Shown here in pieces: positions 42,762 through 51,729 of a stretch of 64,000 nt of DNA; position 1 is the first letter of the stretch, and each line of letters starts with the position of its first letter. A program made the translations under genes and the position numbers. The notes under the pieces were generated by a model. It was not told the origin of the DNA, did not search any database, and saw nothing but the letters and a program-made list of their open reading frames with translations. The DNA is from an uncultured Oscillibacter sp. (lineage in GTDB: Bacteria; Bacillota; Clostridia; Oscillospirales; Oscillospiraceae), in the NCBI GenBank assembly GCA_910584075.1, contig CAJTZI010000003.1, positions 47,879-111,878 of the forward strand. Direction: 5' to 3'.

Positions 42762-44237
42762 ATGGAGAAACAGTTATTCAGTCCGATGGATATTGACGCC
42801 CTCGGCGAGATGATGAATATCAGCCTCGGCTCCTCTGCGACAGCGGTTTCCAATTTGCTGGACCACCGGGTTGACATCACCACGCCCAAGGTGTCGGTAG
42901 TACCCACGGACGAGTTTACCATTGGCAACCTGGAGCCCGCCATGGGCATCGAGATCAAATATGTGGAGGGCCTGGAGGGCAGCAACATCATGCTGCTGCG
43001 CCGGCGGGATATCAAGGTCATTGTCGACATTCTGATGGGCTCGGAGACGCCGGACGAGGAGTTTGAGCTCAATGAGCTGACCATCAGCGCCGTGTGCGAG
43101 GTCATGAACCAGATGATGGGCGCGGCCGCCACGGCCATGAGTGATTTTCTGGGCTTCCCGGTGGACATCTCCACACCCAAGCCCTTTGAGCTGGAAGACC
43201 TCCAGGCGTTTAAGGAAAACCATCTGCCCAAGGGTGAGGACACTCTGGTGGTGGTGCGGTTTGCCCTGAAGATCGAGGACGCGCTGGAGAGCGAGTTCAT
43301 GAACGTCATCACCGTTAAACTGGCCAAGGAGCTCCTGAAGGGACTGGGCCTGAGTGACGACGAGGAAGAGGAGGCGGCGCCTCCTGCTCCCGCTCCTGCT
43401 CCGGCCCCCGCGGCGGAGCCCGACCGCGGCGGCAGCCATATGATGAGTCAGGAGGAGATCGAGCAGATGCTGGCGGGCGGCGGAGCCGCCGCTCCTGCCC
43501 CGGCCCCCGCGGCGGAGCCCGACCGCGGCGGCAGCCGCATGATGAGCCAGGAGGAGATCGAGCGGATGCTGGCGGGCGGCGGAGCCGCCGCTCCCGCCCC
43601 GGCCCCCGCGGCGGAGCCCGACCGCGGCGGCAGCCGTATGATGAGCCAGGAGGAGATCGAGCGGATGATGGCAGGCGGCGGAGCCGCCGCTCCCGCTCCG
43701 GCCCCTGCGCCCGCGCCTCAGCCCGCTCCGGCCCCGCAGCCTGCGCCTCAGCCGGCTCCCGCGGCGCCCCCGCCTGTTCCGGCCGCTCAGCCGGCGACAG
43801 CGGCGGATCTGGGGAGCATGATGGCGGCCATGATGACAGCCATGACAACGGCCATGGCCAACAACGCCTCCGCTTCGGCGGCCGCGTCGAAGCAGGCGGA
43901 CCCGAAGGTCATCAGTACCAAGCCCGTTTCCATGAAGGAGATGGACGTGGAGGAGGTCCTGGGCAAGGAACAGGCCCAGAATCTGGACCTCATCATGGAG
44001 GTGCCCCTGCAGGTGTCGGTGGAGATCGGGCGCACCCAGCGGAAGGTGCAGGAGATCCTGTCCTTCTCCAAGGGTTCCCTGGTGGTGCTGGATAAGCTGG
44101 CCGGCGATCAGGTGGACCTGTTTGTCAACGGCAAGTGCATTGCCCGGGGCGACGTGGTGGTCATTGACGACAACTTCGGCGTTCGGGTCACAGAGATCGT
44201 GCAGAACCCTGGTTTTGAGCTTCCGAAGAAGAAATAA
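42762..44237 (+). CDS. fliY: Flagellar motor switch phosphatase FliY with repeated linker
   Basis: A 491-residue FliY, the Firmicute FliN-equivalent with CheY-P phosphatase activity. The N-terminal CheC-like domain (about 10-200) has both phosphatase-type helices: DIDALGEMMNISLGSSATAVSNLL and NELTISAVCEVMNQMMGAAATAMSDFL (each seen as E-x3-N). The linker (about 200-400) is Ala/Pro-rich with three 33-residue repeats, each with MMSQEEIEQMLAGGG-like sequence. The C-terminal FliN domain (about 405-491) has LIMEVPLQVSVEIG and VDLFVNGKCIARGDVVVIDDNFGVRV. ATG 42762 is preceded by AAAGGAG. FliY is usually about 380 residues; the linker explains the excess. Confidence 0.93.
   Translation: MEKQLFSPMDIDALGEMMNISLGSSATAVSNLLDHRVDITTPKVSVVPTDEFTIGNLEPAMGIEIKYVEGLEGSNIMLLRRRDIKVIVDILMGSETPDEEFELNELTISAVCEVMNQMMGAAATAMSDFLGFPVDISTPKPFELEDLQAFKENHLPKGEDTLVVVRFALKIEDALESEFMNVITVKLAKELLKGLGLSDDEEEEAAPPAPAPAPAPAAEPDRGGSHMMSQEEIEQMLAGGGAAAPAPAPAAEPDRGGSRMMSQEEIERMLAGGGAAAPAPAPAAEPDRGGSRMMSQEEIERMMAGGGAAAPAPAPAPAPQPAPAPQPAPQPAPAAPPPVPAAQPATAADLGSMMAAMMTAMTTAMANNASASAAASKQADPKVISTKPVSMKEMDVEEVLGKEQAQNLDLIMEVPLQVSVEIGRTQRKVQEILSFSKGSLVVLDKLAGDQVDLFVNGKCIARGDVVVIDDNFGVRVTEIVQNPGFELPKKK
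43401..43697 (+). repeat. Three exact-length 99-bp tandem repeats in the fliY linker
   Basis: Units at 43401-43499, 43500-43598 and 43599-43697. Each encodes an Ala/Pro-rich stretch, EPDRGGS, then MMSQEEIE(Q/R)M(L/M)AGGGAA. Copies differ at only a few bases. Confidence 0.93.
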
Positions 44238-44304
44238 GACGCGAATACAGGGATAATCATACGAAATATGTAAATTACTAAGATTGAAAAGGATGGATAC
44301 GACA

Positions 44305-44673
44305 ATGGCTAAGAAGATTTTGCTGGTTGACGATGCCGCATTCATGCGGAAGATGATCAAGGATACCCTGAGCAAGAACGGGTACACCGAGCTGTTCGAG
44401 GCTGTGGACGGCGCTGACGCGGTGGAGAAATTCGGTGAGATCGGTCCTGATCTGGTGATCATGGACATCACCATGCCCAACATGGACGGTCTGGAGGCCC
44501 TCAAGGCTATCCGCGCCAAGGATGGCGGCGCCAATGTGGTCATGTGCTCCGCCATGGGCCAGGAGAGCATGGTTATGGACGCGGTGCGCTCCGGCGCCAA
44601 GGACTTTATTGTTAAGCCCTTCAAGCCGGATCGGGTGCTGAAAACCGTGACCAACATCCTGGGCGAGCCCTGA
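44305..44673 (+). CDS. cheY: Chemotaxis response regulator CheY
   Basis: A 122-residue stand-alone receiver. It has the acidic pair in ILLVDDAAF, the phospho-acceptor Asp in LVIMDITMPNMDG (about residue 54), the switch Ser/Thr in VVMCSAMGQ and the lysine in DFIVKPF, all typical of CheY. Phospho-CheY binds FliM and FliY, encoded just upstream. ATG 44305 is placed 8-12 bases after AAAAGGATGG; an in-frame ATG at 44293 lies within that site and is less likely. Confidence 0.93.
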   Translation: MAKKILLVDDAAFMRKMIKDTLSKNGYTELFEAVDGADAVEKFGEIGPDLVIMDITMPNMDGLEALKAIRAKDGGANVVMCSAMGQESMVMDAVRSGAKDFIVKPFKPDRVLKTVTNILGEP

Positions 44674-44699
44674 TCGCAATGCCGGGGGAAGAGCCTGAG

Positions 44700-45077
44700 A
44701 TGCTGGCAGGGAACCCATTCTTCTCACTTTTGTGGATGGTCGTCAGCGTCATTGTGATCATCGCCCTGGCCTACTGGTTTACCAAGTACGTGGCCGGCCG
44801 GGGGGGCCTGGGCGTCTTCGGACCGCTGAAGGCGGGCGGAGGGCTGGAAGTGCTGGCTCAGCTGCCCCTGGGACGGGACCAAAAGCTGGTGGTGGCCCAG
44901 GCGGGAGAGAGATATTTTCTCCTAGGCGTCACGGTCTCGGAGATCTCCATGCTGGCGGAGCTCACAGCGGAGGAGGCCGCCTTTTGGCTGGAGCCGGCGG
45001 GAACAGAGGAAAAGAGAGAGACGCCCAGCTTCCGCGAGGCGCTGAATACGGTTTTGCGCCAGAAAGGGCGGAGGTGA
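44700..45077 (+). CDS. fliO: Flagellar biosynthesis protein FliO
   Basis: A 125-residue FliO with one N-terminal membrane helix (about 6-28, FFSLLWMVVSVIVIIALAYWF), a basic/Gly hinge (KYVAGRGG), and a small cytoplasmic domain with LEVLAQLPLGRDQKLVVAQAGERYFLLGVT, the family signature. It helps assemble the FliP ring. The second ATG (44700), eight bases after GGGGGAAG, is preferred to 44679, which has no ribosome site. Confidence 0.85.
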   Translation: MLAGNPFFSLLWMVVSVIVIIALAYWFTKYVAGRGGLGVFGPLKAGGGLEVLAQLPLGRDQKLVVAQAGERYFLLGVTVSEISMLAELTAEEAAFWLEPAGTEEKRETPSFREALNTVLRQKGRR

Positions 45078-45082
45078 GGAAA

Positions 45083-45757
45083 TTGCTGCCAGAGGGACTG
45101 ATCAGTATCAACGGCGACAGCGTACAGGTGCTGGAGGTTTTGTTCCTGACCACCATGATTACGCTTCTGCCGTCACTTCTGGTGATGATGACCTCCTTTG
45201 CCCGGTATATCATCTCCTTTTCCTTTCTGCGCACGGCCATGGGCACCCAGCAGACGCCGCCCAACATTGTGCTGGTGGGGCTGGCGCTGATTCTGACCTA
45301 CTTCACCATGGCGCCCACACTTTCCCAGATCAAGACCGAAGCCTATGACCCCTATGTGGCGGAGGAGATCAGCCAGCAGGAGTTTCTGGAGCTGGCCTCT
45401 GTGCCGCTGAAGGACTTCATGATCCGCAACACTCGGGAGAACACCATGCGGATGTTCTGCGACCTGGCCCATGTGGATACGCCGGATACCATTGACATGG
45501 CCACCGCCATGGAGCTGCCCATGCGGATCATCATACCCTCGTTTATGACCACGGAGCTCCAGTGGGCCTTTACCATCGGACTGCTGCTGTATATCCCCTT
45601 CATGCTGATCGACATTGTGGTATCCTGTACGCTGATGTCCATGGGCATGATTATGCTGCCGCCGTCCATGATTTCCGCGCCGTTCAAGCTGCTGCTGTTT
45701 GTGTCTCTGAACGGCTGGGAGCTTCTGTTTTCAAATTTGGTAAAGGGATTCAACTAG
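45083..45757 (+). CDS. fliP: Flagellar export gate protein FliP
   Basis: A 224-residue export gate protein. Motifs include LLPSLLVMMTSFARYIISFSFLRTAMGTQQTPPN and, near the C-terminus, LLLYIPFMLIDIVVSCTLMSMGMIMLPPSMISAPFKLLLF (given in part by FLID/LMSMGM-type patterns). Translation most likely begins at TTG 45083, eight bases after GGAGG; a GTG at 45074 overlaps the fliO stop. There is no cleavable signal peptide, unlike proteobacterial FliP. Confidence 0.94.
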   Translation: MLPEGLISINGDSVQVLEVLFLTTMITLLPSLLVMMTSFARYIISFSFLRTAMGTQQTPPNIVLVGLALILTYFTMAPTLSQIKTEAYDPYVAEEISQQEFLELASVPLKDFMIRNTRENTMRMFCDLAHVDTPDTIDMATAMELPMRIIIPSFMTTELQWAFTIGLLLYIPFMLIDIVVSCTLMSMGMIMLPPSMISAPFKLLLFVSLNGWELLFSNLVKGFN

Positions 45758-45775
45758 CGGAGGGAGGTCTGAGAG

Positions 45776-46039
45776 ATGATAGATACGGCTGCCATTTCGG
45801 ATCTGATGCGGGACTCCGTAGGTCTGGTCATCAAGCTGGGCGGGCCCATGCTGGTGCTGAGCATGCTGGTGGGCGTGGTGGTAGCCATCTTTCAGGCCGT
45901 GACCCAGATCCACGAGCAGACCATCGGTTTCATTTTCAAGGTGGTGGTCATCGTCTCTGTTCTCCTGATCGGCGGCGGCTGGATGCTGGAATCCTTGCAG
46001 GAGTATACCAGGGAGATCTTTGCCCTGATCGGCTCCTGA
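45776..46039 (+). CDS. fliQ: Flagellar export gate protein FliQ
   Basis: An 87-residue protein with two membrane helices (about 18-40 and 50-74). The motif LVGVVVAIFQAVTQIHEQTIGFIFK is diagnostic of FliQ. It forms part of the FliP-FliQ-FliR gate spiral. GGGAGG precedes the ATG. Confidence 0.95.
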   Translation: MIDTAAISDLMRDSVGLVIKLGGPMLVLSMLVGVVVAIFQAVTQIHEQTIGFIFKVVVIVSVLLIGGGWMLESLQEYTREIFALIGS

Positions 46040-46052
46040 CTGAGATGGGCAT

Positions 46053-46817
46053 ATGATCGATTGGGCTGAGCTCACGCTCTTTTTGTTTATCACAGCCCGC
46101 ATCAGCGGTTTTGTGCTGTTCAACCCCATTTTGGGACGGCGGAATATCCCCGGGACGTTTCGCAGCGGCTTTATATTGGTGCTGTCGGTGTTTGTGATCT
46201 CTTTTGCGGCGCCGGATAGGGTGCGCGTTCCCGGCAGTACCATCGAGCTGGTGTTTTGCATTCTGCTGGAGCTGGCGCTGGGGTATCTGCTGGGGTTGGT
46301 GATGAATTTTTTCTTCTATATTCCACAGCTGGCGGGCCATGCCATTGACACCCAGATGGGCATGACCATGAACCAGATCTACGATGCCAGCGCCCAGGCG
46401 AACCTGTCGGTGACCAGTGTACTGCTCAATACCCTGATGCTGCTGCTGTTTTTTGCCGGCAACGGACACCACACTCTGCTGCGGCTGATGCTGACCTCCC
46501 AGGAGATCGTGCCCTTTGGCACCGTCACCTTTGGGATGGATGCTGCCAACGCCCTGCTGGAGCTGTTTATAGAGTGTACCCTGCTGGCGGTAAAACTGTG
46601 TATGCCCATCCTGGCGGCGGAGCTGATTGGACAGCTGGGCATGGGCGTTTTGATGAAGGTCATTCCCCAGATCAACGTGTTTTCCATCAATATCGAGCTG
46701 AAAGTGATTATCGGCTTGGTGATGCTTCTGATGCTGATGGCGCCTTTCAGTGAATATCTGCTGGAGGCGGAGCGTGCCATGCTGGACAGTATGCACACCC
46801 TGCTGGGCCTCCTGTAA
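46053..46817 (+). CDS. fliR: Flagellar export gate protein FliR
   Basis: A 254-residue polytopic FliR. Motifs are ITARISGFVLFNPILGRRNIP near the start, FYIPQLAGHAIDTQMGMTM in the middle and AELIGQLGMGVLMKVIPQINVFSINIELK near the end. It completes the export gate with FliP and FliQ. The gene begins 13 bases after fliQ. Confidence 0.95.
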   Translation: MIDWAELTLFLFITARISGFVLFNPILGRRNIPGTFRSGFILVLSVFVISFAAPDRVRVPGSTIELVFCILLELALGYLLGLVMNFFFYIPQLAGHAIDTQMGMTMNQIYDASAQANLSVTSVLLNTLMLLLFFAGNGHHTLLRLMLTSQEIVPFGTVTFGMDAANALLELFIECTLLAVKLCMPILAAELIGQLGMGVLMKVIPQINVFSINIELKVIIGLVMLLMLMAPFSEYLLEAERAMLDSMHTLLGLL

Positions 46818-46861
46818 GAGGTCCGCGGCAGCTGAAGACAGGCCCAAAGGGGGGATGAGCG

Positions 46862-47929
46862 TTGGCCGAAGGTTCTAAAACCGAAAAAGCGACACCAAAA
46901 AAGCGGCGGGACGAGCGAAAAAAAGGTAACGTCTTTCTCAGTCAGGACGCGGTGGCGGTTACGACGCTGCTGGGCTCCTGCGCCGCGCTGTGGCTGATGG
47001 CCGGAAATATCATCCGGGAGATGTCCGCGTTCATGACCGCGTGTTTGGCGGCCTGCGGAGTCAGCCTTCCGGTGGGAGACCAGGTGGCGGAGCTGGAGCA
47101 CCAGGGAATTTTGCTGCTGGTGAGGACCGTGCTGCCCCTGCTGCTGGTCACAGCCATCTGTGCCGTTGTGGCAACCTTTGCTCAGACGAGGCTTCTGGTC
47201 AGCGGTGAGCTGCTGCGGCCAAAATTCAGCCGGATCAATCCCCTTCAGGGGATTAAGCGGCTGTTTTCCCTGAAAAGTGTGATCGATGCTTTGAAGGGCA
47301 TCATCAAGATTATCCTTTTGCTGGTAATTATATACATCAGCCTGGAGGACATGGTCCTGGAGAGCTACAAATATCTCTACACGGACCTGAGGGCGGCCTG
47401 CGCCCACCTCTTTGACGGCGCGAAGAGCATGGTGATTCGGATTGCCATCGCCTTTATCGCCGTTGCCGCCCTGGACTTCATGTATCAGTGGTGGGACTAC
47501 GAGCGGCAGCTGAAAATGAGCAAGCAGGAGATTAAAGAAGAGTATAAGCAGACGGAAGGCGATCCCCAGGTAAAGGGAAAGATCAAGCAGATCCAGCGGG
47601 AGCGGGCTCAGCGGCGCATGATGCAGCAGGTGCCCTCTGCCGATGTGGTTATCCGAAACCCCACCCACTTCGCGGTGGCGCTGCGGTACAAACCGGAGCA
47701 GGATGCCGCCCCGATTGTTCTGGCCAAGGGGCAGGATGAGCTGGCGCTGCGGATCGTAAAGATGGCGGAGGAGCACAAGGTGGCGGTGATCGAAAACGTG
47801 CCGCTGGCCCGCTCCCTCTACGCCTCCACAGAGCTGGATCAGGAGATCCCCCCGGAGCTCTACGGCCCGGTGGCGGAGGTGCTGGTCTACATCTTCCGGC
47901 TGAATAAAGATAAACGGCTGTTAAAATAA
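46862..47929 (+). CDS. flhB: Flagellar export switch protein FlhB
   Basis: A 355-residue FlhB beginning at TTG 46862 (AAAGGGGGG upstream; the ATG at 46855 is out of frame and ends after a few codons). N-terminus AEGSKTEKATPKKRRDERKKGNV is typical; four membrane helices follow, then the cytoplasmic domain with the autocleavage motif NPTH (VVIRNPTHFAVALRY, about 260-274). Cleavage there switches export from hook to filament proteins under FliK control. Confidence 0.95.
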   Translation: MAEGSKTEKATPKKRRDERKKGNVFLSQDAVAVTTLLGSCAALWLMAGNIIREMSAFMTACLAACGVSLPVGDQVAELEHQGILLLVRTVLPLLLVTAICAVVATFAQTRLLVSGELLRPKFSRINPLQGIKRLFSLKSVIDALKGIIKIILLLVIIYISLEDMVLESYKYLYTDLRAACAHLFDGAKSMVIRIAIAFIAVAALDFMYQWWDYERQLKMSKQEIKEEYKQTEGDPQVKGKIKQIQRERAQRRMMQQVPSADVVIRNPTHFAVALRYKPEQDAAPIVLAKGQDELALRIVKMAEEHKVAVIENVPLARSLYASTELDQEIPPELYGPVAEVLVYIFRLNKDKRLLK

Positions 47930-48019
47930 CGGGGCCGCTTCGCCGCAGGGCGGAGAGGCCGGGCATGAGACCCGGTCCGGCGGCGGAAAGGAACTTACGG
48001 GGCGGGAGGTGACCGGCGC

Positions 48020-50119
48020 ATGAAGCGGATACTGAACAATGCAATATCCCTCGGCGTCGTGGTCATCGTTTTGTTTTTGATCATCCCGCTGCCAACCCAG
48101 CTGTTGGACTTTCTGCTGATTATCAACATCGGCCTTTCGATCATGATCCTCATGATCACCATGAACATCTCAGACGCGCTGGAATTTTCCATCTTTCCCT
48201 CGCTCCTTCTGATTACCACGCTGTTCCGATTGGGACTGAACGTATCCACCACCCGGCAGATTCTCTACCATGGATATGCCGGTGAGGTCATCCAGAACTT
48301 TGGCAACCTGATCACCGGCGGCAATATCGTCATCGGCGTGGTCATCTTCCTGATCATCGTGCTGGTGCAGTTTATCGTCATCACCAAGGGCGCCGAGCGC
48401 GTGGCCGAGGTGGCCGCCCGCTTCACCCTGGACGCCATGCCCGGCAAACAGATGGCCATTGACGCCGACCTCAGCTCCGGCCTGATCAACGAGCAGGACG
48501 CCCGGGAGCGGCGCCACAAGATCCAGAAGGAGGCCGACTTCTACGGCGCTATGGACGGCGCCACCAAGATTGTCAAGGGCGACGCCATTATGTCGCTTTT
48601 GATCACCATGATCAATTTCCTGGGCGGTGTGATCATTGAGATCCTCATCAACCACGGTGAGTTTGTCAGCGCCCTGAACCGCTATTCCATCGTCACCATC
48701 GGCGACGGCCTGGTGTCCCAGCTGCCGGCCCTGATGATCTCCACCGCTACCGGCATGATCGTCACCCGGTCGGTGTCCGAAGGCAGCCTGAATAAGGATG
48801 TCATCAAGCAGTTCAAGGCCCAGCCGAGAGCCATTATAACCACCGGAGTCATTTTGTGGTTTTTGGCGGTGATTCCCAATACGCCCCATCTGGCCCTGGC
48901 CCTGGGCGGCAGTGTGCTGGTGGGTGGCGGCGTGTTCATCAGCCGCCGCATGGAGCAGGAGCGGATTGCCGCGGAGGCGGCCGCCCAGAGCGCGGAGGTC
49001 CAGCCGGAGGCCGCAGCTCCCAGCGAGACCGACTACTACAAGGACATCAATAACGTCTACTCCCTGCTGTCCGTGGAGCCCGTGGAGATGGAGTTCGGAT
49101 ACAGCCTGATCCCCATGGTGGACGAGAGCCACGGCGGCAAGCTCATCAGCCGCATTGTCATCTTCCGGCGGCAGTACGCCCAGGACATGGGCTTCGTCTT
49201 CCCCTCCATCCGCCTTCACGACGCCTCGTCCCTGGGGACGAACCAGTACGTCATCCGAATCCGGGGCGAGGAGGTAGCCCGGGGCGAGATTCTGGTGGAC
49301 TACTATCTGGCCCTGGAGCCGGCCAACCCCCTGGGGGAGGTGGACGGCATCGAGACCATCGAGCCCGCCTACGGCATCCCCTCCCGATGGATTCTGCCGG
49401 AGAACAAGGAGATGGCGGAGATCTACGGCTACAACGTCATCGATCCGCTGTCCGTCATGCTGACCCACCTGTCGGAGACCATCCGGAAGTACGCCCACGA
49501 GCTTTTGAACCGGGCGGAGACCATTCAGCTGGTGGAGAACCTGAAGCGGACGGAGCCGGAGCTGGTGGAGGAGGCCATCCCCGGCGTGGTCACCTACGCC
49601 ACACTGGAAAAGGTTCTGCGAAACCTCCTGCGGGAGGGCGTGCCCATCAAGGACCTGGGCATTATTCTGGAGACCCTGGTGGACAGTCTCTCCCAGGGCC
49701 GGGACATCGACGCCGCCACGGAGCAGGTCCGCGGCGCTCTGGCCCGCACCATCACCCGCCGCTTCTGCGAGGACGGCCAGCTCCGTGTGGTCACTCTGGA
49801 CGCGGAGGTGGAGAAGAAGATCATCGCCTCCCTGACCCGGAACGAGCAGGGCGTGTACCTCGCCATGGGGCCGGACCTCATGCAGCAGATCGTGGGGCAG
49901 CTGGCGGAGCAGATGCGCAAGTTCAGCGACCTCTCTCAGACTCCCATCATTCTGGTGAGCCAGGTGATTCGCGGCTATTTCAGCAAGATGATCACCCAGT
50001 TCTATCCCAACGTCTATGTGCTCTCCTTCAATGAGATCACCAGCAACGTGCAGATCCAGGCCCTGGGCAACATCACACTGGACACCCCCGCCCGGGACAG
50101 AAGGGCGGTGGGAACATGA
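48020..50119 (+). CDS. flhA: Flagellar export gate protein FlhA
   Basis: A 699-residue gate component. About eight membrane helices occupy residues 1-310, with the FHIPEP-family loop RFTLDAMPGKQMAIDADLSSGLI (about 140-160). The cytoplasmic four-subdomain part (about 340-699) binds FliI-FliJ and chaperone-substrate complexes. The stop overlaps the start of the sigma factor gene by four bases (ATGA). Confidence 0.96.
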   Translation: MKRILNNAISLGVVVIVLFLIIPLPTQLLDFLLIINIGLSIMILMITMNISDALEFSIFPSLLLITTLFRLGLNVSTTRQILYHGYAGEVIQNFGNLITGGNIVIGVVIFLIIVLVQFIVITKGAERVAEVAARFTLDAMPGKQMAIDADLSSGLINEQDARERRHKIQKEADFYGAMDGATKIVKGDAIMSLLITMINFLGGVIIEILINHGEFVSALNRYSIVTIGDGLVSQLPALMISTATGMIVTRSVSEGSLNKDVIKQFKAQPRAIITTGVILWFLAVIPNTPHLALALGGSVLVGGGVFISRRMEQERIAAEAAAQSAEVQPEAAAPSETDYYKDINNVYSLLSVEPVEMEFGYSLIPMVDESHGGKLISRIVIFRRQYAQDMGFVFPSIRLHDASSLGTNQYVIRIRGEEVARGEILVDYYLALEPANPLGEVDGIETIEPAYGIPSRWILPENKEMAEIYGYNVIDPLSVMLTHLSETIRKYAHELLNRAETIQLVENLKRTEPELVEEAIPGVVTYATLEKVLRNLLREGVPIKDLGIILETLVDSLSQGRDIDAATEQVRGALARTITRRFCEDGQLRVVTLDAEVEKKIIASLTRNEQGVYLAMGPDLMQQIVGQLAEQMRKFSDLSQTPIILVSQVIRGYFSKMITQFYPNVYVLSFNEITSNVQIQALGNITLDTPARDRRAVGT

Positions 50120-50949
50120 GCGAGGCCGCGGCCGCCAGACAGTACACCGAGCGGGAGATTGAGGCCATGGAGACTCAGGACCTGCTGCGCCTCTACAAGG
50201 AGAGCGGCAATGAGGAGCTGAAATGGCCTCTGGTCCTGCGGTACGAGGGACTGATCAAAAACGCCGCCATGCAGATCCGCGGGGTTTACAGCAGCTTTGC
50301 CCAGATTGACGACATTATCAACGAGGGCATCCTGACGCTGCTGTGGGCCATTGACAAATATGACCCCGACAAGGGGGTCAAGTTTGAGACCTACGTCTCC
50401 AAGCGCATTCGGGGCATGGTGATTGATCTGGCCCGGAAGCAGGACTGGATGCCGCGGAACGTCCGCCAGCGGGCCCGGGAGATTGACCTTGCGGCGGCGG
50501 AGCTCTCCTCGGAGCTGGGCCGCTACCCCACGGAGGGAGAGATGGCCGAGCGGCTGGGGGTGACCCCGGAGCGGTATCAGAAGGACGCCGCCAACGTGGC
50601 GCTGAGCAGCATCCTCTCTTTGGATATGCTGATGGACACCCGGGAGGACGGCTACCAGCTGGAGATCCCCTCCAGCGATACCCAGAGCCAGCCGGAGACG
50701 GCGCTCCAGGAGCGGGAGATGCAGCGGGCTCTGGCGGCGGGGATCGGCACACTGCGGAAGAATGAGCAGATTGTCCTCTCTCTCTACTATGAGAAAAATC
50801 TGCACCTGAAGGAGATCGCCCAGGTGATGGAGCTCAGCGAGCCCCGGATCTCCCAGATCCACACCCGGGCCATCCAGAAGCTGCGAGCCTATATGGAAGC
50901 ATACATGAACGACGGGAAAATCCCGAACGCCAGGAGGAAGAAGGGGTAA
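50116..50949 (+). CDS. fliA: Flagellar sigma factor, sigma-28 (FliA/SigD/WhiG family)
   Basis: A 277-residue group 3 sigma factor. Region 2 has INEGILTLLWAIDKYDPDKGVKFETYVSKRIRGMVIDLARKQDW (FExYxxxRIRG is the sigma-28 hallmark), region 3 has RARE/LSSELGRYPTEGEMAERLGV, and region 4 ends LKEIAQVMELSEPRISQIHTRAIQKLR. It should transcribe late flagellar and chemotaxis genes, perhaps fliD and the chemoreceptor gene in this window. It overlaps flhA by four bases; flhF and flhG, which usually lie between the two in Firmicutes, are absent. Confidence 0.94.
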   Translation: MSEAAAARQYTEREIEAMETQDLLRLYKESGNEELKWPLVLRYEGLIKNAAMQIRGVYSSFAQIDDIINEGILTLLWAIDKYDPDKGVKFETYVSKRIRGMVIDLARKQDWMPRNVRQRAREIDLAAAELSSELGRYPTEGEMAERLGVTPERYQKDAANVALSSILSLDMLMDTREDGYQLEIPSSDTQSQPETALQEREMQRALAAGIGTLRKNEQIVLSLYYEKNLHLKEIAQVMELSEPRISQIHTRAIQKLRAYMEAYMNDGKIPNARRKKG

Positions 50950-50952
50950 CAT

Positions 50953-51705
50953 ATGTATAAGGGCTTTTACAATCTCACCTCCGCCATGCTGACCCACCAG
51001 CAAAACCTCAATGTGATCGGCAACAACATGGTGAACATCTCCACCGCCGGGTACAAGCAGCAGCGGTACACGGCAAGTACCTTTGACGATGTGATGTACA
51101 GCCGGGTGGGCAATATCTACAACATTGGCCAGGAGATCGGCCGTCAGAGCTATATCCGGGCGCCCAGTCAGATCTACACGGATTACGCCCAGGGCATCCA
51201 GGAGCCCACGGGGCTGCCGCTGGACTTCGCCATCAACGGCGACGGCTTTTTCGCCGTGCAGGATCAGGACGGGGAGATCGCCTACACCAGAATGGGAAAC
51301 TTCTCCCTGAATGACGAGGGATACCTGTGCCTCCCGGGCTACGGCCGGGTTCTGGACCCGGACGGACAGCCCATCTACCTGGGGACGGACAAGATCACCG
51401 CCACGGAGCAGGGGCTGATCTACTACGACGGCGGCGGCCTGATCGGCAGGCTGGGCGTCTATGCATTTGAGGACAACGAGCAGCTGGTCCACAACGATAT
51501 GGGCCTTTTCACCGGCGAAGGCGCCCAGCCTCTGGAGAACTTCGAGGTCTGGAACGGATATCTGGAGCGGTCCAACACGGATATGGTCAAGCAGATGACG
51601 GAGATGATCACCTACCAGCGGGCGTTCCAGAGCGCGGCCCAGATCAGCAAGATCTACAATGAGCTGATGACCAGAAGTGCCAACGACGTGGGCCGGATGG
51701 TCTGA
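50953..51705 (+). CDS. flgF: Flagellar distal rod/hook-basal body protein, FlgF-like
   Basis: A 250-residue rod protein of the FlgF/FlgG group. The N-terminal pattern NLTSAMLTHQQNLNVIGNNMVNISTAGYKQQR and the C-terminal YLERSNTDMVKQMTEMITYQRAFQSAAQISKIYNEL (in part) are clear. The central domain has INGDGFFAVQDQDGEIAYTRMGNFSLN. It comes before the second paralogue at 51730; which of the two forms the proximal part is inferred from gene order. Confidence 0.88.
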   Translation: MYKGFYNLTSAMLTHQQNLNVIGNNMVNISTAGYKQQRYTASTFDDVMYSRVGNIYNIGQEIGRQSYIRAPSQIYTDYAQGIQEPTGLPLDFAINGDGFFAVQDQDGEIAYTRMGNFSLNDEGYLCLPGYGRVLDPDGQPIYLGTDKITATEQGLIYYDGGGLIGRLGVYAFEDNEQLVHNDMGLFTGEGAQPLENFEVWNGYLERSNTDMVKQMTEMITYQRAFQSAAQISKIYNELMTRSANDVGRMV

Positions 51706-51729
51706 TTTGACTGAGGAGGCTGCCAAGAT

